A DNA stretch of 64,000 nucleotides. It comes from Epiperipatus broadwayi. Taxonomy: Eukaryota > Onychophora > Udeonychophora > Euonychophora > Peripatidae. The DNA lies in NCBI GenBank assembly GCA_028023455.1, contig JAQFVV010006221.1, positions 6,055,011 through 6,119,010 of the forward strand, read 5' to 3'. Of this stretch, positions 24,146-36,095 are shown piece by piece (within the stretch, counting starts at the first letter, position 1; each line of letters begins with the position of its first letter). The notes below the pieces were generated by a model. The model worked only from the letters and a program-made list of their open reading frames with translations. It did no database searches and was not told the DNA's origin. The translations under genes and the position numbers were made by a program.

Positions 24146-27117
24146 GCAAGAAGATAATTGTACATTGTGTACTTAGTAAAGACACATCCGCAACTTATAC
24201 ATATATAATGCAAGTACGTAAAATTATATTAGCATGCCTTAAAAATAGATAGCATCTATTTGCATATCTATACAACCCAGTTCTCAAATTTGGTATTTGA
24301 AATATATTATTTAGGGGCTAAATTAGTTAGTAACCTAGTTTAAGATTATCACCTGTGTCTCAACATATGTAAATCTAAGGAGGACAAAGCATATTTGCAG
24401 CATAATTATGAACAAAACATTAAAATATGCTTTGAGAATATCTCTGTGGTTAGTTCCTATGATGTACGAGTTACATATATAAATAGTTATAATTTATAAC
24501 TAGAGTTAAACAAACTACAATTTTAACTAGAAAATGATTGATTATTAGAATATTAATACCCAAAATTAATCAGTAAAATAATAACATGATCTCGAAACAG
24601 CAAGCGAGAAAATTAAAAATAATTATTTAATATTTATTATAGTGAAGATTTGAAATTATCTTTGCAGATTGATAAGCTAAAATTATACTTATAAATACTC
24701 ACGGTTTCGAGTTATTTGGCATATCAAATACATATAATATTAAAATGATAAAATTATAGAATAAATTGAATAGATTAGGAATAGGCATAAAAGATCGCAG
24801 AAAATTATACATATAGAGTTTTACATTTTAACAGAGAATTCAATATCACAAGTTTTACAATCAGACAAGATTTAAACATTAGCATTTAACAGTTTTCTTT
24901 GCAGATTTTAGAAAAGGTGTTTGGAAAGGTAGGTTTAATAAATAGCTAGCTTTTAAAATAAAAAGTTGGAAGTCACAGTTTATGAACAGAGCTCTGAGAG
25001 AAACTTTATCAATTTGCCAGTCCGTTGTTTTCATTGCAGTTTCTGGGCACTTGAAATGATAATAAGTTGACACTTTTCGTGATGATTTAAAGTTAATGGA
25101 GTTTTTTTCCACGGGCTGCTTTGCTGGTGTATGACATTATGTTTTATCGGACCAAAGTTCTTTTCCATCCAGCAAGGGCAGGAGGCAGTGAGTTATTGCC
25201 AGACTACCCCACCATTTTTAAGATAAAACGAATGTGGGTTCTGTTTACAATTCACTTATATATATGATCGATCCTTGACAACAAAACTTTTAAATATTTA
25301 TATTTTTCTAACTCTGGTCACCTGTTTAATTTTATAAGCTTGTCCACATTTATTTATTTTAGAAAAATATATTTAATTGCTAAAACTAGTAGAAAAATCC
25401 ATTATTTTATTTTAGAAAAACAATTTTAATTACTAAAACTAGCAGAAAAACAATTTTAATTATGACAACAGATTTAGATTTTGTTTTTCTGCTTTTTTCC
25501 CTCTGCAGTTTATTGTGACAATGCTATAAAATTCTGCGAATTGTTATTAACATTTTATATTTATAAAATCAAGTTCACACTATTTTAGGCCTATTGTGTG
25601 ACCTAATTTTAAGAGTTGTTTACAAAAAAAACTAAGTTGCTTTGATAATTAGTATAAAACTAATTTTATTACTATACATGTAGAATAACAATGGAAATGG
25701 CTTATGTACATATGCGATTTCAATAACATAACAATAAAATTGGCTAAATAATTTAAACTAAAATATTTTTTAAACTAGAAATATTTATAAAATGATTACA
25801 TATCTGTAATATATACATATACTATTAAATTACAGACTTACCATTCTCATATATATATATATATACGTGATTTTGCATATATAGTAATTTGAGGTTGTTT
25901 AAATGGGTACTCTGAGAGGGTTTAATTAAACCTGGCATAGAGATAAATGTGGGGGTAAAATATGTGAAACAGGCAGGTAGATAAAACTGACTGTTTCAAT
26001 ATAGTTGCCTATCATTTAAATAATCATTTCAATGGAAGTAGGAATAAAAGTCCAGTTTAAAATTAAACAAAAAATAAAAATTTGAGAGTTTTAATTAGAG
26101 TTTTTATTAAAAGAAAATTTAATAAAAGTAATTACTGGCCAAATAAAGCCAGTAAAAATTGCTTATCTTTGAAAGCTACAAAAAAACAACATAAAAATCA
26201 TTAATTTTAAAAGGAAAGGAAAGGTACAATAACTTGAGTAAAAATGATTATCTAATCAAATATAAAATAAAATTTTCTAATTCAATTGTTAAAATACAAA
26301 ACAGGTGGTTTTTTAATATTTGGTTTTATGACTGTTGAGCATGCTTTCATTATATTTACTATATCATATTTATGACATAAATTATTTATTCAAGGTGGGA
26401 TTAGATTGTTTTGTGAAAATCAGTAAGCCAGCCATTTGATTAGATAATTAAAGTTGTAATTAAAAAAGACGCTAATTATTGTTTTGAAAAACATGTAAGG
26501 TGGGTGATGCTAAAACAATGGTTGGTCAAGGGTATAAAAATGGATAGAATTTTCATTAGTATAGTTCTTCTGCTGCTATTTATTTTTGCTGATATTACCT
26601 CTATCATCATGGTCTTCTAGTATTGTGACTCGACAAATGTATAAAAATCTTTGCAGATGCCTTACCACCCCCATGCCCTGCTAGACTCACAGAGGGAGTA
26701 TTCATTCAATCTTTTATCTTGCAGTACTTATGAATTATTAATAGCCTGAGCTGTGACCAAAACTCTGACCTGCCATTGCTGAGACATCACCCATTTTATA
26801 TTCAAGAGTGTTGCTAAATATTTAGAAGAAGATATGTTCTATCTTTGAAAGAAGCTTTAAGATGCTAAGGAACCTGGAAGCCAATGCAAGAACACTGTTC
26901 ATGAGCTCATGCCTACAAGTAAAGACATTAAAGACCTTAAAAAGGTTATCATTTCCAGAAAAGCTTTAATCAAAACCTAGGTTGAATGTAAGTAAAAATC
27001 AAAGTCTAGATTTAAAACTGAAATACAAGAGGTAGGATTTAAATTTTCCTTACAAACTTTGCTAAAATCTAGAAAATACATAAATTTTACTCTTATTTAA
27101 GACAAAATTAATTCTAT
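24146..27117. other. Mostly AT-rich DNA; a few higher-GC blocks
   Basis: 24860-25230 and 26560-26960 are richer in G and C than their surroundings and might be old gene or transposon remains, but no frame stays open and no motif is recognisable. A TA run lies at about 25850-25865. Confidence 0.3.
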
Positions 27118-27128
27118 TTAAAACAACT

Positions 27129-27592
27129 CTAGATGGGCCTCTCAAATCTCAACACAAGATAGAAGCTTTATAAAGATAAGAGCAGTCTTATCTTTAACCT
27201 ACAGTCTTATTTATATAAGCCAATCTGAAGGAATTTACAAGTTACTATTAAGATCTTTTAATGGAAAATATAGTGTTGTAAATTGCAAGATTTCACATAA
27301 GTTTAATTTGTGAAAGGTAATAGTGGATTTAAATATGAGGAGAGTATTTTCTTCATGCTCTCACATCAAAATGCTTCAGGTTGGTGTATATAAATAAGAA
27401 TTTAGGTTAAAGATAAGATGGCCACTCTTATCTTTATAAAGTATATATCTTGTATTGAGGTTTGAGAGCTCTCTATAGTCAAAACTACATTGTTTGGCTA
27501 TTATGTAAACATTTAAGGTACATGTAAAAAAGGTTAAAGCCTTTCTGTTTCTAATTACAGATTTCCTTTGCACTTAATAAATAATCAGAATG
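27129..27592 (+). mobile_element. Family Z palindromic retroposon
   Basis: Inverted arms (about 27135-27200 and 27395-27480) both contain the aaagataaga hairpin and the caagat...tgaggtttgagag-type block seen in the 22-kb copy. The insertion is flanked by an 11-bp direct repeat, ttaaaacaact (27118-27128 and 27593-27603), which supports retroposition. Confidence 0.65.
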
Positions 27593-27603
27593 TTAAAACA
27601 ACT

Positions 27604-29860
27604 GTAATTAATTCAAGTTTTTTTTGTTGTTGTTATAATTTGATATGCGTTAATTGTGTAAATAAATATCTTATTTAATTGTTAATTTGTCCTGAATTCT
27701 TTTCTCTCTGAATCTTTCACCATACAAAATTTAGTTAAGATATTATATGGTCTTATTTTGAATAATAATATATGATCACTAATGAGGTGAATTTTATATG
27801 TTTAATTTAACTAGCTAAGGAAACAAGCACTAAAAATGTTTAAAATCTTCTCTTGTGGATATTCCAGAATTCTCAGGATGGCACCCAGATACAAACCCTG
27901 TATAAATTAAAAGTATTCATAAGATAGGTATTTTGCTTTTAGCAGTCATAGAATGGATATAATGGTCTTGAAAGGTGGCCATGGTTTATATATTTATGTA
28001 CAGTGCCTGATCTGATTGTTAGTATAGTTAATATGTAAAGTATTGACTATTTATTTCCCTCTGCTTGAATAATGATTCGTATATAGATTTTCTAATTTCA
28101 ATTGTATATAATAAATAAAATTAGAATAAAAGGTAATACCATTATAATATATATTTATAATTGTATATATTATTCTTATAATATTATTAACAATGTATTG
28201 TGCAGAAGGGCTCTTGTCATGTTTTATCATTTTCAAATTTTTTTAGAAAGTTAAATAAATTATATTTTTGGCAGTTATACCACTAATATATAAAACTATA
28301 TACTACATAATAAAGCTATGTCTGCAAATAAAGTTATACCATCCTCTCCTTTACACTTGGTTTGTATGAGTACACATACATATGTATGCATAACAAACTT
28401 ATAATCATTGAATTCAACCCTGATTAATTTGAATACTTTAAAAAAAGAAAGTGAAGATGTCTGACTCTACCACATCTTTATAAGGAATACATCTTTTCTA
28501 ATTATCGAATCATCAACCATTTATATAATGATCTTTTTATGGATTTTGTTCATAGCAACCAAAGGGCTACTAACAATATGTGATACTGCTATAAATTTTC
28601 ATAGCCTTAATTTTATAGAATTGTTAAAATTGAACAGATGTACATCTCAGTATCTTCCTAGGTATGTCTACATTTTGCAAAACTTAAATTAGTTTGAATT
28701 TGGCTTCCATAATGTAAGTTTTATGCCACTTTTTTTGGAATTTAGTGCTATTTCATACTGGTTGTAATCTAAACATAAGTAATTTTTCTTTATAATTTGC
28801 AATTTATGTTTATTTTTTTTACAAATATTATAATACTTATTTAATATTGTGAAAAGAAATTATTTTTCATACATGCATTAAAAAATTAATGTTTTCTCCC
28901 TTTAATAAAAGTTTTAAAACCATAGGTAGTCCCCTATGCTTAGAGTTATTCTGTAAATAAACCAACATTCATTGACCAGGAGAGTTCTTATCAATTTTCT
29001 AGCACGTGTGAAAAATGGTTTCCTTCCACAATATTATACATACAAAACTTGCTACATTATTAATTATTATAATACCTATTATAAATAATGTTTACCATAA
29101 TAAAAAGCAAATTTATTTTATTATATTTAATTGGTTGTAAAAAAAATTAAGCTATTCTAAACAAAAGTCATTTTATTTCTCCATTTATTTGCAGTTCTAT
29201 TGTTTATTTCTTAATTCTTTATACAAATATTGCAATACTTATTGTATATAATACTTATAATAAAAAAATCAATTTTGGAATGATAATTATATAAAGCAAA
29301 TACTTTTCTTAGGAGTAGCATGAGATACTGCTTGTAACATTTATGTTATAAAACCATATTGTAGCTATTGGGCATTACATTATTAAAACACATGGCATTA
29401 AATATTGTGCTCACACTCTTGATTCAGTGTTTTATTAGTGAACTTTTTTAACCATATTTAATCTATTCTAATAAAAATGCCTTTTTTTTTAAAAAAAGTA
29501 TATTTTACAAGTTTTCTTAATATGATTAATTGTAGATAAGTTATATTTGATCACTTTATAATTTATGTATAGAATATATAAAAAAAAGTTATAAATTTTT
29601 AATTAATAGTAATTTACTCATATGAAAAAAGTTATTAAAAAAACTTTCAACTTTTATTTCTCTCTATGCTAAATTCTAGGATATAAAGTTTATTTATTAC
29701 TATAAAGGTAATTTTTTATTGTAGTAACTCATTAAAATAAAATTAAAAATATTTACAAAATTATCCAAAGTAATGGATTTCCTTAGTTAATTTTCTATTA
29801 ATAATTATTGTAAATAGTTTACTAACACTACAAAAGTTGCTTTAAATCAATCATTTGAAT
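27604..29860. other. AT-rich DNA, nothing recognised
   Basis: No gene or repeat that I can support. Confidence 0.35.
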
Positions 29861-29870
29861 TCAAAAATAG

Positions 29871-29940
29871 ATTTTTTTCTTTTCCTATGTCATAGCATCG
29901 TCCCGGCCGATGCTATGACATAGGAAAAGAAAAAAAAAAT
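29871..29940. repeat. Near-perfect palindrome of the SINE 3' tail
   Basis: The arm tttcttttcctatgtcatag continues with catcg, then a 7-base spacer tcccggc, then the full complement of the arm. Arm and spacer are the 3' tail of the tRNA-Ala-like SINE (CCCGGCCGATGCTATGACATA). Only the last ~30 bp of the SINE is present, folded back on itself. Confidence 0.85.
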
Positions 29941-30591
29941 AGCTTTAAAATAATTCACATTGCCTTTTTTTTTTTAAAAAAAATACTTTTTTGAAAGATT
30001 ATAGAAAATGACAAGAGTAAAAAAGGATTAAAACTATATTGCAAAATTATCATAATAATTTTTGAATAAAAAATTTGTAGATATATTTTTTATAATTTAT
30101 TAAGCTTGACTTGATAAATTAAAATTGGTTTTAAATTTGAAATTATTTTTTAATACATTCAATTGTTTTAATTTAAAAAAATATATTTGCGAAAAAGTCT
30201 CGTGAAGTAATAAGAAAAATTACATTAATAATTGCACCATCGATCTTTTTTTATTTTATTGTAAAATCATCCTTGAATAGTTTTCTAACGCAAGTCATTT
30301 TTAAAAACATCAAAATATATTAATAAAAAAATTTGAGGAACTGATAGAAAATTAATTACTTAAAATTTGTATTATGTTGTTTTATTTTAAAGAAAAATTA
30401 CAAGTAAAAAAATGGTGTCAAATTGCAACCATAGTTAGTTTAATCAAATTTAATTAAATGTTCAATCATATCAATTTCAAAATAATTACACACTAATAAT
30501 TATATCAAGCAAATAATAAAGAAAGGTTAATTATAAATTTTATTAAACGCACATTATTATATTAAATAATATTTACTAAGGCTGTAACCCT

Positions 30592-30742
30592 AGGAATAAG
30601 TGTCTGAAAAAATCGAAGGTAGAGACCTCTACAGGTCCCTCTATCTGGGGTTTCCCTCGTTTCTTCCAAGTGTAAGCTTGTGGCTAAGACCTGTAGAGGT
30701 CCCTACCTTCGAATTTTTCAGACGCTTATTCCTAGGGTTAAA
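30592..30742. mobile_element. Palindromic MITE-like element, possibly piggyBac-like
   Basis: Arms of about 55 bp begin ccctaggaataagtgtctga and contain gacctctacaggtc; they are near-perfect inverted repeats round a ~50-bp spacer. The outer ends CCCTAGG with TTAA on the right and GTAA on the left would suit a piggyBac-type MITE with a decayed TTAA duplication. The class is inferred only from the ends. Confidence 0.5.
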
Positions 30743-31550
30743 GAAACGTTAATTAAAGATACACAATTAAGAAAATATACAAGAATGCAAAATCTACTAT
30801 TAATATATAAGCAAATTCACTAGTTATAAGGCAATAGAATTAACCTATTTGAGTAAATTTATTATGAAGATGCCATCAAATGATAAATGAATGTCTGCAT
30901 GAAGTTAGATGCCCAACTTAGCAGAACCATGACTATAATTTATTTATTAAAAAGTGTTCATTTTATGTCCTCATATTATTGATAATAAAAACTGAATTTT
31001 TTATTATTTTAACACTAAGAAAATAAAAACTTTTTTAAAGAGGAAATTTAAATCAGTTCTTCCTACCTTGGAAATAAATCGGTACAAATTGAAAAACTAA
31101 GAGAAATTATTTTCATGTAAGTCTCAAATATGTAAAGCAAACTATTTGAAATCAATGCAAAATAATATGCAATTAATAAATAAGATACATATCATGATAC
31201 CCATGGCATTCTGAATATAAACAACTATAATGTAAGAAGTTTAGAGAATTTCTTTTGTTTCTACTAAATTTTTATCATAACTTTACTAACAAAATTTGAT
31301 ATTGATTATATTACGACACAAACTAGAAAAATCTGACAAGATGTAAAGCAATCTGATTCCCTCCTCCCATGAATGCTGTTATTTCAAATAAAAGTAAAAT
31401 GTAAAGCACTGTTGAGAAATGTTTTTTTAAAAATACATTTTGAACAAATAAATTAGCAATAAAATGTAGTTTTTGTGCTTTGCAAAGCTCTTGAAGTGGC
31501 TTTAGTATTAAAACCTTTTCTGTTTTATTATTTTCATTACTTGAGACATG

Positions 31551-31891
31551 CGGGATTCGAACTTTCACTTTCACATGACCCATTACTCTCAGTGCCATCT
31601 CATATTGCTGACCCACCTGATCACACATATGTTGAAAAGATAAATAATCACCTATATACGTATTTCATGCTAAACCAGCAATCATCAGTTGGTCTAGATT
31701 ACTATCCTCACACATATATACAATCAGTGCTCAGATTTATATTAAGATAGCCAATTTTCAACATGTGTGTGATCAGATGGGTCAGCAATATGAGATGGCA
31801 CTGAGAATAGTGGGTCGTGTGAAAGTCTGAGTTTGAATCCTGCATATGTTACATATATAAATGCAGTTTTAAGCCTGTACAATGTATTAAT
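31551..31891 (+). mobile_element. Family Y hammerhead retroposon, copy 1 (palindromic)
   Basis: The 341-bp insertion is flanked by an exact 14-bp direct repeat, ttacttgagacatg (31537-31550 and 31892-31905). An inverted unit (about 31551-31755) faces a shorter direct unit (about 31756-31891). Both arms share ctcagtgccatctcatattg, absent from other Y copies. The direct unit ends with a tRNA B-box-like GAGTTTGAATCC, then ttacatata and a short tail. A hammerhead lies on the minus strand. Confidence 0.8.
31639..31706 (-). ncRNA. Type I hammerhead ribozyme candidate (family Y copy 1)
   Basis: On the minus strand: GACCAA, CUGAUGA, stem II UGCU-GGUUU-AGCA, U, GAA, palindromic AUACGUAU, A, UAGGUGAUUA. 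The core and stem II are intact. Stem I has one mismatch (CCAA against UAGG). Confidence 0.6.
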
Positions 31892-31905
31892 TTACTTGAG
31901 ACATG

Positions 31906-33690
31906 ATAAATTTAAAATATTATTTTTAACAATTAAAATTTTATCTTTAAATGAAAATTGAATGTACATATGTTTAAAAATTAGCAACCGCAATCATTTC
32001 TTTTAGGTTATTATGTACGTTTTTTCTGGGTGATCAATATACTTCACAAATAATGTTTTGGAATGAATTACATTTATTAAATGAAGTAAGACTGCTCTGA
32101 GTTTGTGACTTGAAATTTGTTATAATTTCATTTCTAGTACAGTTACAAAACTTATTAATCTAATCCATGCAATTTAGCATAACGGTAGATGTTCTTGAAT
32201 CAATATTCAACTGAATAAAGTTGAATGGAACTGCTTTGCTCAAACTGTCACTTTTGTGCTCATACAGCACATCTTTTGAATAATTAACCATATGGTTATT
32301 ATTATTGTTAGTCTATTAACTAATATTCTATTAACTTTTTTAATTTACTTATATTACTAAACTACTTCATTGCAAACATTTTATATTTCTTTATCTTTTG
32401 TTCAAATTGATGCAAAAATATTACAAACTATGTATATATTTTTTACCATCTTTTTTGTTTTGTTTGAAATTTTTTTATTTAAATTATACATTAAAAAAAA
32501 ATATTTCTCTGATTTCATAATTAATAATAGAGAAAGTATTTAATTGCTCTAATTAATATTTCAGATTTTGATATTTAAATTTATTTTCAATCGTAAGATC
32601 TGAAATCATACAAGTTCTAGTGAATTATTTTTTGGAAGATGAAATAACGTTATACTATCTTCATTCTCTTCTTCATTCTCAAAAAAAAAAAATAAAAAAA
32701 GGTAAAGGGTAATGCCTATCTATATTAATAGTACTATGAATCAAAGCATTTTAAGTGTTTTCTGTCAGTTCATTATGGAAGTAAGATATTCAAATCAGAG
32801 CATTTGGATGTCTGTGAGGGATAACACCTCGAAAGCGCTTAGCCTGGATTAACTGATTTTGATTGTTTGCTATTAACAGCTTCTTCAAACAGCATTTTAA
32901 AGCATTTGTATATACAATAAGATGTTGTATATGCACATATAATTACAAACACACATTCTGATATAAATAATAAATCTAAGACACATCAAGAATACATTTA
33001 AATATATGTAATAAAGAGAATCAAACCTCACAGGGATATTAAGAAAATAAATATCAAGTCACCCATACCAGTGTACAGAAAAAAATCCAACAAACATTTT
33101 ATTACTATGCAACATTTTACCCACAAACAGCCCCTCCCCCCCCATCCACATAGTGACATCCATTATTTCAATTAGAAAGGTAATTCTATTCAAGAGAGAG
33201 AGAAAGAGCAAGCATACCTACACATATGGTGCAGATTATATATATATAAATAGCTGCATAATGATTAAGCATGAACATTTTGAACACCACATGTGGCTAT
33301 TTGATTTACAAAGACCATTTAACAATATATATATATTGTGAATAAAGATATCTTTGTGTGTTACATTTAAAAATCTTATTACTTAAGATTGTTGCCATCA
33401 ATGAATAATCAGTAGTGTTGGCTATATAATTGAGTCTTGATTATTAACTCAATACAGACACTAAAATAATAGTATCATTATGCTCTCATTACATCAAAGA
33501 TTAGAGATCTTTGCAGCAGCATCATTTAACATTTTGTTAAAAATAATTATGCACATGTTTAAAAATGTATACATTACCTGAAGTATCCCTTTTGGTAGGA
33601 GGTTATGTGCAGCAAATTAAATAAAAAAAACCATCAAAGCACCAAGACCTGCATTGCTTTTGTTAACATATACCCCATTTTATTAACTTC
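31906..33690. other. AT-rich DNA, nothing recognised
   Basis: No gene. A short C-rich run lies at about 33129-33143. TA runs occur near 33240 and 33330. Confidence 0.35.
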
Positions 33691-33827
33691 TTCTTTTTCT
33701 ATCTTTTCAAATGTATTATCAAATTTATAAAGTCAAAAAACTTCACATAAATATATCGAGAGACTTTCTTTTCAAAAAATTTATTGATATACATTATATA
33801 AACTACATAAATAAAATATAAATATCC

Positions 33828-33871
33828 AACGTTTAGTTCATTTTTCAATAATAATATGGACTTTATCAAGG
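33828..33871 (-). ncRNA. Decayed hammerhead motif downstream of the Penelope-like ORF
   Basis: The minus strand reads CUUGAUAAAGUCCAU, a loop, AUGAAC, then UAAACGUU. GUCCAU pairs with AUGAAC except for one C-A mismatch, giving stem II. UGAUAA and UAAACG stand where CUGAUGA and GAAACG are expected. Penelope-like elements are known to carry hammerheads in their terminal repeats, and this one lies about 230 bp past the stop of the GIY-YIG frame. Confidence 0.45.
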
Positions 33872-34097
33872 TTCTATAAAACAGAGAAAAAACAACATTA
33901 AAGATAATAAAAATTAAAAATAAGAAAATAAAAAGAAAAAGAAAATAAAAAATAATAAAATAAAAATACCTATAAATCAAAAAAATGGAAAAATTGTATA
34001 ACATAACATCTCCTTACAAAGTGAGAAAAATTTTTTAACACCAAAAAGAAAAAATATTCACATAAAAACAGTCAATTCTTTTGTATAAATATATAAA

Positions 34098-34664
34098 CTA
34101 CTTTAACATTTTATTTAAACTAGGATTTAAATGTTCTATATAAATACTCTCTTTGTTAAATCTTTCAAAGTAATTACCAATACATTCCAAAGGTCGAATT
34201 TCATAGTCTTTATGTCCTGTTTCCAATTTATGACAAAAAATAGCAGATTTCTTATCAAACATATGCTGATATAGTCTGGTCTTTAATTTATTCTTGCTTG
34301 TTCCAATATAGAATACATTGTTTTTACAATTCAAACATTTAATTAAATACACTGAATTCATAGCTTCAAGCATATTAAATTCTTTATGATTAATCAAAGA
34401 TCTTAAAGTTCTCTTCTTTTTGTATACAGGTTTCATATTTATACAGTATTTTTTATTAATTTTATTTAATAATTCATTTAATTTTAAAAATACAAATTTA
34501 GATAACTTAAAACCAATATAAATATTATTATCTATAAAAAAAATTTTATTTTCGTCTTTATTACCATCATGATCTTTAATTGTTTCATTATTTACATTTT
34601 TATTTTTATAAACATTCATACAAATACTATTTCTAATTTTATTCAAATTTTTTGTAGAAAACAA
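34098..34664 (-). CDS. GIY-YIG endonuclease of a Penelope-like retroelement
   Basis: Open frame of 188 residues. The C-terminal ~85 residues follow the Penelope endonuclease pattern: SVYLIKCLNCKNNVFYIGTS (VYLIxC, CxxC, YIG), then KLKTRLYQH with the catalytic Arg, CHKLETGHKDYEI (paired His), RFNKESIYIEH with the catalytic Glu, and LNPSLNK. The first ~95 residues are Asn/Lys-rich and would link to the RT domain, which is missing upstream, so this is a 5'-truncated copy. The frame is open and all key residues are visible, so the insertion may be fairly young. In the full element this nuclease cuts the target so the RT can prime. No host gene is implied. The start codon is only the first ATG of the frame. 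Confidence 0.85.
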   Translation of the reverse strand: MFSTKNLNKIRNSICMNVYKNKNVNNETIKDHDGNKDENKIFFIDNNIYIGFKLSKFVFLKLNELLNKINKKYCINMKPVYKKKRTLRSLINHKEFNMLEAMNSVYLIKCLNCKNNVFYIGTSKNKLKTRLYQHMFDKKSAIFCHKLETGHKDYEIRPLECIGNYFERFNKESIYIEHLNPSLNKMLK

Positions 34665-35084
34665 ATAATTTATAATTCTATATGGATATTTATTTATTAT
34701 ACATTTTATTAGTTATTTAAACTTTCCTTGTTAGGTACTATATTAAGAATCTCTGCATATGCAATCATAAGATGTTTTAGCCATAGGGAGAAATACAATA
34801 TGTAAATTATTAATTATGCAGGTACATAAAAAATTATAATGTGTGGTGTGTATAGAAGTTCACTTATTATGGTGACATATAATTACTCATTTTAATCTAT
34901 TTCTTCTTAATACATTTAGTAAATCTATTGGTAAATGAATATATTTAGGTTGCCAATCTTTTGTTGATTCAAAAACAGTAAATAAATAATAATGTAAATA
35001 TAATGAGTGCTAATATTTCTAAGCAAGCTTTTTTAAAAAATAAATACAGTAAGCTAAAGCATTTCAAATCTCCATCTAGAATTA

Positions 35085-35165
35085 TTCTTATCCCCAAACT
35101 GTTTTCGAGATGATGGTTCTTATCAGTGAGGCATTAGGACATTCAGATCTAAAATACAAGCTCAA
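35085..35165 (-). ncRNA. Degenerate family S-like hammerhead fragment
   Basis: The minus strand has GCCUCA, CUGAUAA, a weak stem, GAAAA, CAGUU and UGGGGAUAAG in the same order and spacing as the family S core (stem I CCUCA/UGGGG). The core is damaged and the surrounding element is too diverged to bound. Confidence 0.35.
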
Positions 35166-35748
35166 GCCCAGTATTTATCGAATACTTAACTATTAAATAG
35201 AAAATCTGAAATTTTCAGACATTTATATGTCTTCTAATTTAGCCATCTACCTTAAATAGCTATATGGGATTGAACAAAATTTCAGATCCACCTTATCTTA
35301 ATAGCCTTAGCAATATAACATCGCCAAACCTCATTATTTTCCTTTTAACTCTGACATTTCTATGCCACAGGATACAAATTTTCTTTTTCACATATAACTA
35401 AATGTCAATATTTATATATATGCGTGTGTTTAATGAACATTGTAATGTTGGGTACCATTATTTGTTTAAATAAATGTTGTGTGTTATATAAAAAAAGTCA
35501 ATAATTTATAAAAAAAATTCTGTTTAATTTAACCTTGAGTCTTATTTCTATAAATAGCATTCATGTCATGTGCACGTGTGTATAATATTGACTTATTTTT
35601 TAATATATTTACAATAGAAATTTTCATTTTAATCTAATTTAGTTCACTTATTTTAATATATAGGATATATGAGCACAGACTTTCACACGACCCTCCGCTC
35701 ACCACTCTATCTCTTATTACTGTTACACTTGAACACGTAAGTTGAAAA

Positions 35749-35813
35749 GATAAATAATCACCAATACGCGTACTTCATGCTAAACCAGCAATCATCAGTT
35801 GGTCCAGATTATC
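35749..35813 (-). ncRNA. Hammerhead candidate, left arm of family Y copy 2
   Basis: Minus strand: GGACCAA, CUGAUGA, UGCU-GGUUU-AGCA, GAA, then GUACGCGUA and UUGG. Stem I CCAA/UUGG is intact. Position 15.1 is G instead of A and stem III is changed, so activity is doubtful. Confidence 0.55.
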
Positions 35814-36030
35814 ATCACACATATATGCATTAAGGGTCAGATTGACTTTAGGTCAACATGGGTGTGACAAGAATCTCGGCCTCAGGGTGGCCTTTGAGCG
35901 GTCCATCATCAGATTTTCAATTGGATGGACGATTGAAGAGTTGGAGTGTGGAGTGGATTGAAGCCTGACCATTAATGTTTGAGAATTGGCTATCTATATC
36001 TGAGCACTTATTGCATATATGTGTTGAGAT

Positions 36031-36095
36031 GATAATCTGGACCAACTGATGATTGCTGGCTTAGCATGAAATAGGTATATTGGTGATTATTTATC
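36031..36095 (+). ncRNA. Type I hammerhead ribozyme, best copy (family Y)
   Basis: All parts are present in order: AUAAU and CCAA (36042-36045) as the 5' strand of stem I; CUGAUGA (36046-36052); stem II UGCU-GGCUU-AGCA (36054-36066); GAA (36068-36070); stem III A71-U78 and U72-A77 round AGGU; cleavage nucleotide A36079 after AU; then UUGG (36080-36083), which pairs with CCAA, and AUUAU, which pairs with AUAAU. Predicted cleavage is between 36079 and 36080. The two internal-loop segments in stem I could make the tertiary contact with loop II that natural hammerheads use. In this type the very short stem III usually favours dimer activity. Confidence 0.75.

Noticed and set aside
33699-34004. 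Hydrophobic 101-residue open frame next to the GIY-YIG frame
   Set aside because: It is the translation of an A/T homopolymer-rich stretch (Phe, Leu and Ile runs) and overlaps the decayed hammerhead; low-complexity artefact.
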